From contig JACRBO010000329.1 in NCBI GenBank assembly GCA_016219235.1, positions 1 to 5,022 of the forward strand: 5,022 nucleotides of DNA, read 5' to 3'. Of this stretch, positions 1-5,022 are shown piece by piece. A program made the translations under genes and the position numbers. Below the pieces are notes generated by a model that saw only the letters and a list, made by a program, of their open reading frames with translations, did not search any database and was not told the DNA's origin. Origin of the DNA: Chloroflexota bacterium (GTDB taxonomy: Bacteria; Chloroflexota; Anaerolineae; Fen-1058). Position 1 is the first letter of the stretch. Every line of letters begins with the position of its first letter.

Positions 1-752
1 AATAGCGCGGCGCGCAGCGCCTGCGGATCGAATTGGGCGGACCACTGCCGGACGCGAGTCGCGGCGGTGCGGATGCCAGCCACGCCCATATTCTTGATCG
101 GCGGGTGCAGCATCGCTTGCGCAGTTTGATCGATGGCGGCGTAGATCTCCGCGCGTTCAGGCGGATGGGCGTGTGCGAAGTCAAACGTGAACCAGTGATT
201 CTTCGGGGGGAATGGTTGATGATTCGAGGCGCGCGCCAGCGCCAGCTGCTCCAGCGGCAGGGTATAGAAGTGACCCGTTTTGACGCCCGTCATTTTCGGT
301 TCGAGGTCTGCGATCACCACGGTTCGCGTCGCGGCCTCATAGCCCGCCGCAACGATGAGGTGTCCGCCGAAGTGCGCGTCTTCCGGCAAGTCCAGGTAGG
401 TGAGATACGCCATATCGGCATACAGGCAAACCGGCTGACCGGCGTACAGCAATCGCAACAATTCACGGTCGGCCTTCTTCCGGCTGCCGGTCTCGTGCTC
501 AATCACCTGAATGCCGGTACGCCGGGCCACAGCCTGATTGAAATCAGCGCTGCCGCGACCGCCAAAGAATGGCAGCGAGCCGCGTTGATGCCAGTACATG
601 AAACCCGGTCCGGCGCCCAGGCCGAACAACATCTCTTCACTGACGTCATAGCGATTGAAGGCGCAGACCTTCTTGAACGACGCGGTGACACAGTGGCAAC
701 CATCCAGCGCTTTGAAACCGGCAACGGGTTGAATCGTTAAGGGTGTTTTCAT
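1..752 (-). CDS. BtrH_N / DUF4872 family protein (butirosin BtrH-like), 3' end cut by window edge
   Basis: An open frame of 250 codons runs from ATG at 752 off the left edge. An in-frame TGA lies three codons upstream (761-759), so this is the first possible start. The protein begins MKTPLTIQPVAGFKALDGCH. It resembles the BtrH N-terminal domain: GCHC with C19 and C21, then a helix and SEEMLFGLGAGPG (residues 38-50). FGGHLIVAAGYE (128-139, H131) and IADLEP (147-152, D149) follow, consistent with a papain-like Cys-His-Asp arrangement. From about residue 185 the DUF4872-like part starts (NMGVAGIRTA at 221-230); its end is missing. BtrH itself transfers an acyl chain from a carrier protein to the aminoglycoside ribostamycin. 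No carrier protein or antibiotic genes are seen here, so the substrate is unknown. It lies 83 bases downstream of the MerR gene and is probably co-transcribed with it. Family assignment is from remembered motifs, without a search. Confidence 0.8.
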   Translation of the reverse strand, partial: MKTPLTIQPVAGFKALDGCHCVTASFKKVCAFNRYDVSEEMLFGLGAGPGFMYWHQRGSLPFFGGRGSADFNQAVARRTGIQVIEHETGSRKKADRELLRLLYAGQPVCLYADMAYLTYLDLPEDAHFGGHLIVAAGYEAATRTVVIADLEPKMTGVKTGHFYTLPLEQLALARASNHQPFPPKNHWFTFDFAHAHPPERAEIYAAIDQTAQAMLHPPIKNMGVAGIRTAATRVRQWSAQFDPQALRAAL

Positions 753-765
753 GTGGGTTCATCTT

Positions 766-804
766 CCCCTCTCCCGAAATTCACTTTTTATTTCGGGAGA
801 GGGG
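766..804. repeat. Perfect 15-bp inverted repeat (hairpin) between the MerR and BtrH-like genes
   Basis: Arm 766-780 (CCCCTCTCCCGAAAT) is exactly complementary to arm 790-804, with a 9-base loop at 781-789. In the minus-strand transcript it starts 31 bases past the MerR stop, and its 3' arm ends 13 bases before the ATG of the BtrH-like gene. The G-rich, Shine-Dalgarno-like stretch (GGGAGAGGGG) is therefore inside the stem. No run of U follows on either strand, so it is a poor intrinsic terminator. The adjoining bases on the plus-strand right side (CGCTTCGCGGGGTGAGGG, 805-822) resemble the G-rich flank of dispersed intergenic repeats seen in many GC-rich genomes. It could be a repeat remnant, an RNA-processing or stability element, or a translational control hairpin. 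Confidence 0.8.
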
Positions 805-835
805 CGCTTCGCGGGGTGAGGGCGCGCCGTGCGCG

Positions 836-1645
836 CTAAACCTTCTCGACCGGGATCTGAATCTCCGCCACGTTCGCGGCTTCGTTGCCGTCGACGTGCA
901 GATACACCTCGCGGCTGAAACCGCCGAAGCGGTAGCCGTTGGCCTCGGCCCAGCGCATCAACGCCTGGTAACCGTTGCCAAGTTGGTTAAACGGGCCGTG
1001 ATGCACTGAGCAGGCCATCGTCTCAACGGCGGGCAGGTCGTACACGCGCACCCGATCGGACACGGGCAGTTCGGAGTCGATCACTTCGCACACTTCCAGA
1101 TCGACACCGTGCTCTTTGTAGCCGTCGTTGTGATCGAGCGTGAGGCAGGGCGCAGCCGGTTTGACGTTGTGCTGCGCCAGATACGCGTCCAGTTCGCCCC
1201 ACAGCTCGCTTTGCGCGCCGTAGTTAGCCACCACGTCCCGGATCGACGCGATGTGCACGGGCGCGATCTTCTTGATGACGACATCATATTGTGACATGAG
1301 GGTATTCTCCTGTTCGATTTGATTGAGCAGCGCCGCCACTTGCGCCAGCCGCGCCTCTTCTTCCTCGATCGAGCGCTCGATCTCGGCGCGCCGCAACTTG
1401 AGCATGCCGCGCAGTTGATCGGGTGACAGGTCGCTTTCCAGCAGCCGCCCGATCTGATCGAGCGACAGCCCCAGCCCTTTCAACAGCAGGATGCGATTGA
1501 GGCGCGAGAGTTGGCCGGCCGCGTAGTAGCGGTAGCCGGTGAACCGATCGATCTCACCCGGCTTGAGCAGACCGATCTCATCATAGTAACGCAAGGTCTT
1601 GATCGAAACTTGTGACAGCTTGCTGAAGTCGCCAATCTTGAACAT
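836..1645 (-). CDS. MerR-family transcriptional regulator with GyrI/BmrR-like effector-binding domain
   Basis: The protein (269 aa) begins MFKIGDFSKLSQVSIKTLRY, the classic MerR N-terminal winged helix-turn-helix (residues 1-70, with YYDEIGLLKP and GYRYY). A charged dimerisation helix follows (about 75-118, EEEEARLAQ). A C-terminal GyrI/AraC-effector-like domain (about 120-269) carries SVHHGPFNQLG and REVYLHV. E246 in REVYL sits where BmrR-type proteins have the drug-contacting glutamate. The family binds hydrophobic or cationic small molecules and activates genes for their removal or modification. The ATG at 1645 is preferred because GGAG lies six bases upstream (1656-1653) and homologues usually start MFKIG. 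Upstream in-frame ATGs at 1657 and 1648 would add four residues or one. The stop is TAG. There is no metal-binding cysteine pattern, so a metal sensor is unlikely. Own MerR-type promoter upstream; the BtrH-like gene downstream is the probable target. Confidence 0.95.
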   Translation of the reverse strand: MFKIGDFSKLSQVSIKTLRYYDEIGLLKPGEIDRFTGYRYYAAGQLSRLNRILLLKGLGLSLDQIGRLLESDLSPDQLRGMLKLRRAEIERSIEEEEARLAQVAALLNQIEQENTLMSQYDVVIKKIAPVHIASIRDVVANYGAQSELWGELDAYLAQHNVKPAAPCLTLDHNDGYKEHGVDLEVCEVIDSELPVSDRVRVYDLPAVETMACSVHHGPFNQLGNGYQALMRWAEANGYRFGGFSREVYLHVDGNEAANVAEIQIPVEKV

Positions 1646-1688
1646 CATTCGCTCCATGCGCGCGCGGGGAGGTTACTGATACGCGCAT

Positions 1689-1719
1689 ACTATACACCTT
1701 CCAGTGGGGGGAGAGTCAA
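1689..1719 (-). promoter_or_regulatory. MerR-type promoter with 19-base spacer and operator dyad
   Basis: On the minus strand TTGACT (1719-1714) and TATAGT (1694-1689) are near-consensus -35 and -10 hexamers separated by exactly 19 bases. This over-long spacer is the hallmark of promoters that MerR-family activators turn on by distorting DNA. Within it lies an imperfect dyad, ACTCTCC (1716-1710), seven bases, GGAAGGT (1702-1696), matching at five of seven positions. The half-site spacing is the same as in the E. coli CueR target at copA, as I remember it. Transcription would start near 1682, giving a short leader before the MerR gene, so the likely regulator is the MerR protein itself. Confidence 0.85.
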
Positions 1720-2069
1720 GGGGCAGATTGGCGTCTTCCGTATTTCACGCCAGTACGATTGTAGAGTCTCGACCGCGTTTGATCGATCGATTGAACGGAG
1801 GCTGATCGCCGCCGCAAAGCACGCGTGGGAACTGAAGAAACGACAATATCTGAAAGGTCGATATGGACGTTGAGGTTTGCGTTTTGAAATCGATCCTGAC
1901 CGGAGGGAGCGAGGATTCGCACGTGGATTCAGCCGGCTCAATCTCTCGACTACATCAGGCGTTCTGTTTGACAGGGCTTCAGACGCGAATGCCTCGCCCC
2001 TACCTCCGATTCAAAATTATTATCTTGACGCCGCTCCGTCGGGACTTCAGGCCGATTGTGCGGATGTAC
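1720..2069. other. Non-coding gap between lutC and the MerR promoter
   Basis: No convincing gene, RNA gene or strong terminator is seen in these 350 bases. They are visibly richer in A+T than the flanking genes, with an AT patch at 2011-2024. On the plus strand one frame stays open through about 1730-1870 and ends at TGA (1871-1873). Its tail reads like a basic protein C-terminus (LIAAAKHAWELKKRQYLKGR), but it has no credible start or ribosome-binding site and overlaps no recognised domain. It may be a gene remnant or chance. Just past the lutC stop on the minus strand only a 4-bp stem (GACG/CGTC, 2042-2029) precedes an A/T-rich run, too weak to call a terminator. Confidence 0.6.
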
Positions 2070-2723
2070 TCAGTCCATCACCCACACGTGCAGCGCTTTC
2101 GGCCCGTGCACGCCGATGGTCAGCGTCAATTCGATGTCGGCCGTGCGGCTGGGGCCGGTGACGAAGACGAAGTAGTGGTCGTGCTTCACGTCGGCAAACG
2201 CCTGATGCAGATCGGCGCGCAGGGCGGCGGGTCGCAGGATGGCGAGGTGGATGCGCGGCACCAGCGACACCGTGCGCACCTTCTCCGCGGATGAGCGCAG
2301 CAGCAGCGTACCGGTCTCCGGCAGCGCCGCATCGACGCCGGTCACCCCCAGATCGCATTCGGCGATGGCGCGATTATCGGCGTAAGGCGAGACGATCTCA
2401 ACGCCCAGTTCTGATAGAGTATCGGCGACACATAGTTGCTGCAGTTCAGGTGTCTGCCACAGCGTCGCCTTCTTGACGTGCTCCGCCGCGACTAACTCCG
2501 CGAGCGCCATCCTCAGGTCGGCCGGCTGCGATAAGCGCTTCGTGACGCCGGTCAACTTGCCGATCTCGGCCAACAGCGCATCGATCTCAGTGGATGTGTC
2601 ATGCGGCACGCGCGGTCCGACGCGCGCCGAGGGTGGAATTGGCGCAACCGATGAATCTGCCGTGCGTCCCAGGGCCGCACGCACCTTGCCAAGCATTTCG
2701 TCACGGGCCGGGTTGGTTATCAT
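2070..2723 (-). CDS. lutC: Lactate utilization protein C (LUD-domain protein LutC/YkgG)
   Basis: The 217-aa protein is the third subunit of the LutABC complex, which oxidises L-lactate to pyruvate in the cytoplasm and feeds electrons to the respiratory chain. The LUD-domain signatures are clear: GVTGVDAALPETGT (126-139), TGPSRTADIE (189-198) and GVHGP (204-208) near the C-terminus. Length is close to the usual LutC, with a short helical N-terminus (ARDEMLGKVRAAL) typical of the family. It has no cysteine cluster, as expected, since the Fe-S centres are in LutA and LutB. The ATG at 2723 is preceded by AAGGCAAGG about eight bases upstream, a fair ribosome-binding site. It starts 34 bases after the lutB stop in the same direction, so co-transcription is very likely. 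The stop is TGA. The precise catalytic role of LutC within the complex is not well defined. Confidence 0.95.
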   Translation of the reverse strand: MITNPARDEMLGKVRAALGRTADSSVAPIPPSARVGPRVPHDTSTEIDALLAEIGKLTGVTKRLSQPADLRMALAELVAAEHVKKATLWQTPELQQLCVADTLSELGVEIVSPYADNRAIAECDLGVTGVDAALPETGTLLLRSSAEKVRTVSLVPRIHLAILRPAALRADLHQAFADVKHDHYFVFVTGPSRTADIELTLTIGVHGPKALHVWVMD

Positions 2724-2757
2724 GTTAGTGCCTTGCCTTTCGATCTCATCTTGTTCG

Positions 2758-4194
2758 TCATCGATTGTTCGTTTTGCGCCTGGCCCGCCACCATGCTCGA
2801 AAATCGTTATTGAAGGCGGGAAACGGCCGCGCCATCGTCCAGCGATTCAGCGGCGGCGGCAGATTCGGCAGCCAGCCATCGCGCCGCAATGGCGCTTGCA
2901 CGACCTTGAGCACACTCGATCCCAGACGATACAACCACGGCAGACCAAACGCGATTGTACCCGCGCTGGCCCCCGCGCGAATGATCGGCGGCGCGACCGG
3001 CCCTTCGACCTGATCGCCTTCAACCACGCGATGGCGCAGGCGCAGCAGCACATCGGGAATGGGAATCTTCACCGGGCAGATGTCGCCACACGCGCCGCAC
3101 AGCGACGACGCGAACGGCAGATCGGCGGCGACCTTCGTCCCCAGCAGCTGGGGCGAGAGAATCGAACCGATCGGACCGGAGTACACCCACCCATACGCAT
3201 GGCCGCCGACGTTGTTGTACACCGGGCAGACATTGAGACACGCGCCGCACCGGATGCACAACAATGTCTGGCGCGCGACCTCGTCTTTCAAGATGCGCGT
3301 GCGCCCGTTATCGAGCAGCACCAGGTGAAATTCCTGCGGGCCGTTTTCGCCGTCGGCACGGCGCGGGCCGGTGATGAACGAGGTGTACGTCGAGATCTTC
3401 TGGCCCGTCGCACTGCGCGCCAATAGTTTCAACAGCACCGTCAGGCTGTCCCAATCAGGCACAACTTTGTCAATGCCGACGACGGCGACGTGCAGCGGCG
3501 GCAGCGTGGTGCACATGCGCCCGTTGCCTTCGTTGGGCACAATCACGATCGTGCCGGTTTCGGCCACCAGGAAGTTCGCGCCGGAGATGCCCATGTCGGC
3601 GGACAAAAACGCTTCGCGCAGGCGGGTGCGCGCAATCGCCGCCAGCTTGATCGGGTCGGGCGGGGCCTCGACGCCGAGCTTCTCGTGAAAGAGATCGGCG
3701 ATGCCTTCTTTGGTCAGGTGCACGGCCGGGACGATGATGTGCGACGGGCCGACGCCCGCCAGCTGCACGATGTATTCGCCCAGATCGGTTTCCAGCGCCT
3801 GAATGCCGTTTGCTTGCAGCGCGTGATTCAGATCGATCTCTTCCGTCGCCATGCTCTTGACCTTGACGACGTTTTTCACGTTATGCTGCTGTGCAATGTC
3901 CAGCACGATTTGACGCGCTTCGGCGGCATCGCGCGCCCAGTGCACGTGACCGCCCGCACGCGTGACCTGTTCTTCGAGTTGCACGAGATACCGATCGAGA
4001 TGCGTTATGCCCTGCCAGCGGATGTCGTGACCCGCCTGCCGCAGCGCCGCCCACTGCTCCGCGCCGAGCAGATCGACCAGGCCCGCGCGGTTGCCCAGGA
4101 ACTTTGTCGTCGCCTTCTGCACCGAGGGCGGCATGTGCGGCGGGACGTGCTGCGTGTTGTAGCGAAAGTCGATGTGAGTGGGAGTGTGGCTCAT
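2758..4194 (-). CDS. lutB: Lactate utilization iron-sulfur protein B (LutB/YkgF)
   Basis: The protein is 478 aa from ATG 4194, normal for LutB. An N-terminal LUD domain (about 60-300) includes VAETGTIVIVPNEGNGR (210-226) and TSFITGPRR (271-279). A ferredoxin-like part follows with CIRCGACLNVCP (Cys 313, 316, 319, 323) and LCGACGDICP (Cys 366, 369, 373), ligands for [4Fe-4S] clusters. The C-terminal tail ends with the family's RPFPAFNNDFRAWW segment (456-469). It carries electrons within the LutABC lactate oxidase complex. Start choice: GGAGG at 4210-4206 stands 11 bases before ATG 4194, and MSHTPTHIDFRY looks like a natural N-terminus. An in-frame GTG at 4215 would add seven residues but has only a weak GAGAAG upstream and sits at the edge of the palindromic repeat. 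Homologous L-lactate or 2-hydroxyacid oxidation complexes exist, so the substrate is inferred from family. Confidence 0.95.
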   Translation of the reverse strand: MSHTPTHIDFRYNTQHVPPHMPPSVQKATTKFLGNRAGLVDLLGAEQWAALRQAGHDIRWQGITHLDRYLVQLEEQVTRAGGHVHWARDAAEARQIVLDIAQQHNVKNVVKVKSMATEEIDLNHALQANGIQALETDLGEYIVQLAGVGPSHIIVPAVHLTKEGIADLFHEKLGVEAPPDPIKLAAIARTRLREAFLSADMGISGANFLVAETGTIVIVPNEGNGRMCTTLPPLHVAVVGIDKVVPDWDSLTVLLKLLARSATGQKISTYTSFITGPRRADGENGPQEFHLVLLDNGRTRILKDEVARQTLLCIRCGACLNVCPVYNNVGGHAYGWVYSGPIGSILSPQLLGTKVAADLPFASSLCGACGDICPVKIPIPDVLLRLRHRVVEGDQVEGPVAPPIIRAGASAGTIAFGLPWLYRLGSSVLKVVQAPLRRDGWLPNLPPPLNRWTMARPFPAFNNDFRAWWRARRKTNNR

Positions 4195-4205
4195 ACTCGT
4201 TTTGT

Positions 4206-4210
4206 CCTCC
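4206..4210 (-). promoter_or_regulatory. Shine-Dalgarno site that decides the lutB start
   Basis: GGAGG on the minus strand lies 11 bases before ATG 4194, a slightly long but workable spacing. It lies inside the reading frame that would begin at GTG 4215, so it supports the shorter LutB. It stands just outside the foot of the long palindrome (4216-4399) and therefore stays single-stranded even if the palindrome folds in the mRNA. Confidence 0.6.
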
Positions 4211-4215
4211 GTCAC

Positions 4216-4399
4216 GGTTACTTCTCAGCCGCCGTCACTGCGAGCGCTGTTCGCCAAGCGCGCCCCCGCCACACGGCGGACAGGGCGTGCGACGAAGCAA
4301 TCTCGGCCCGACGCGGGAGACTGCTTCGCACGCCCTGTCCGCGAAGCGGGGGCGCGCTTGGCGAACTGCGCTCCTCGCAATGACGGTGGCACAGTAACC
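4216..4399. repeat. Long imperfect palindrome, MITE-like dispersed repeat, filling the lutA-lutB gap
   Basis: The two halves are near-complete inverted copies about a 12-base loop (4305-4316). Exactly matching blocks are 4249-4269 with 4346-4366 (21 bp) and 4276-4290 with 4328-4342 (15 bp). One-mismatch blocks are 4294-4304 with 4317-4327 (11 bp) and 4232-4244 with 4374-4386 (13 bp). The outer ends GGTTACT and AGTAACC also pair. Small indels separate the blocks. The words GTCATTGCGAG and GAAGCAATCTC belong to a palindromic repeat style that I remember from intergenic DNA of many bacteria. It has no coding capacity of its own, and no target-site duplication is certain. It would form a very stable hairpin in the lut mRNA. 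Confidence 0.85.
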
Positions 4400-4401
4400 C
4401 G

Positions 4402-5022
4402 TCACGCTTGTTGCGCCAGCACTTCGATCAAGTGCATGGCTTTCACCGGCGAGTTCACTTTGCGCAGCCCGCCGCCGATGTTCATCAAACAGCCCGCGTC
4501 ACAGGCGATGACGGCCTCAGCGCCGCTGGCTTCGATGTGCTTGATTTTGGTCTCCATCATCGAGCGCGACACTTCGGGATAGACCACACTGAAAACGCCG
4601 CCAAAGCCGCAGCACGTTTCTTCTTGATTCAACGGCACGAGTTCGAGACCTTTGACCGCTTGCAATAATTGTTTGGGCTGATCGCGCCCGCCCAGCCCGC
4701 GCAGCAAGTGGCACGAGGCGTGATAGGTGACCTTGTGCGGAAAGCGCGCGCCCACATCGACGACCTTCAACTCATCGACGAGGAACTGGGTGAACTCAAA
4801 GGTGCGCGCGGCCACCGACTTTGCCAGCGCGTGTTCGACGCTGCCCTCCGGGAACAACTCCAGATAGTGATGGCGGATCATATCGACACACGAACCCGAG
4901 GGGGACACGATATACCCATCGGTCGGGCCGAAGACGTTGAGCCACTGCTGCGCCAGGCCGCGCGTCCGATCGTGAAAGCCGCTGTTGAAAAACGGCTGGC
5001 CGCAGCACGTCTGCGCTTCGGG
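4402..5022 (-). CDS. lutA: Lactate utilization protein A (CCG-domain Fe-S oxidoreductase LutA/YkgE), 5' end outside window
   Basis: The frame is open from the right edge to TGA (4404-4402), giving 206 residues; LutA is usually about 240, so roughly 35 N-terminal residues are missing. The visible part begins PEAQTCCGQPFFNSG, the first CCG motif (residues 6-8), with SGSC (C45) completing that domain. The second cysteine-rich domain has HASC (C104), ETCCGFGG (C137-C138) and CDAGC (C174, C178). Two such domains, as in heterodisulfide-reductase-like and glycolate-oxidase-like proteins, bind an iron-sulfur or related cluster. LutA works with LutB and LutC to oxidise L-lactate. Internal GTG or ATG codons, for example 4908, are not the start because the conserved CCG motif lies upstream of them. 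The lut promoter must lie beyond the window. The gap to lutB (about 200 bases) is unusually wide because of the palindrome. Confidence 0.95.
   Translation of the reverse strand, partial: PEAQTCCGQPFFNSGFHDRTRGLAQQWLNVFGPTDGYIVSPSGSCVDMIRHHYLELFPEGSVEHALAKSVAARTFEFTQFLVDELKVVDVGARFPHKVTYHASCHLLRGLGGRDQPKQLLQAVKGLELVPLNQEETCCGFGGVFSVVYPEVSRSMMETKIKHIEASGAEAVIACDAGCLMNIGGGLRKVNSPVKAMHLIEVLAQQA

Noticed and set aside
33..740. 235-codon plus-strand open frame
   Set aside because: It is antisense to the BtrH-like gene, whose conserved motifs are clear on the minus strand; composition is that of a shadow frame.
1690..1941. 83-codon minus-strand open frame between lutC and the MerR gene
   Set aside because: It overlaps the MerR promoter, has no ribosome-binding site and shows Arg/Ser-rich sequence without any recognisable domain.
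1967..1996. Plus-strand TTGACA as a -35 element
   Set aside because: No acceptable -10 hexamer at 16-19 bases and no plus-strand gene downstream.
2011..2042. Possible intrinsic terminator after lutC
   Set aside because: Only a 4-bp stem precedes the A/T-rich run on the minus strand, with no clean U tract.
2473..3426. 317-codon plus-strand open frame opposite lutB and lutC
   Set aside because: It lies antisense to two well-recognised genes, has low-complexity Arg/Ala/Gln-rich sequence typical of GC-rich shadow frames and spans the lutB-lutC junction.
3490..4383. 297-codon plus-strand open frame opposite lutB running into the palindrome
   Set aside because: Shadow of lutB with Arg/His/Gln/Val-rich composition and no domain; its last part translates the non-coding palindrome.

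Overview
The window is GC-rich bacterial DNA with every convincing gene on the minus strand. Reading in the direction of transcription (from position 5022 down to 1) it holds two blocks. The first is a lactate-utilisation cluster in the canonical order lutA (truncated by the right edge), lutB and lutC. The second is a MerR-family regulator with a GyrI/BmrR-like effector domain, followed by a gene for a BtrH_N/DUF4872 protein that runs off the left edge. GC-rich codon use, many GATCG words and the style of the intergenic repeats would fit a Chloroflexota-like environmental bacterium. That is only an impression; nothing in the window fixes the taxon.

Region by region: 4402-5022 is the 3' part of lutA (two-CCG-domain protein). 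4216-4399 is a long, nearly perfect palindrome that fills the whole lutA-lutB gap and looks like a non-coding MITE-type dispersed repeat. 2758-4194 is lutB (LUD domain plus ferredoxin-type cysteine motifs). 2070-2723 is lutC (LUD domain). 1720-2069 is a non-coding stretch of about 350 bases, somewhat richer in A+T, with at most a faint gene remnant. 1689-1719 is a textbook MerR-type promoter with a 19-base spacer. 836-1645 is the MerR regulator. 766-804 is a perfect 15-bp hairpin just before the next gene. 1-752 is the 5' part of the BtrH_N/DUF4872 gene.

How the genes work together: LutA, LutB and LutC are known to form an iron-sulfur enzyme complex that oxidises L-lactate to pyruvate, and here they are probably co-transcribed from a promoter beyond the right edge. 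No lactate permease or lut regulator is visible. The MerR gene has its own promoter, built like those MerR proteins activate by untwisting DNA, so it is probably autoregulated. The BtrH-like gene, 83 bases downstream on the same strand with no clear terminator between, is its most likely co-transcribed partner. The BtrH-like protein keeps a Cys/His/Asp set suggesting a cysteine acyltransferase or peptidase-like fold, but its substrate is unknown.
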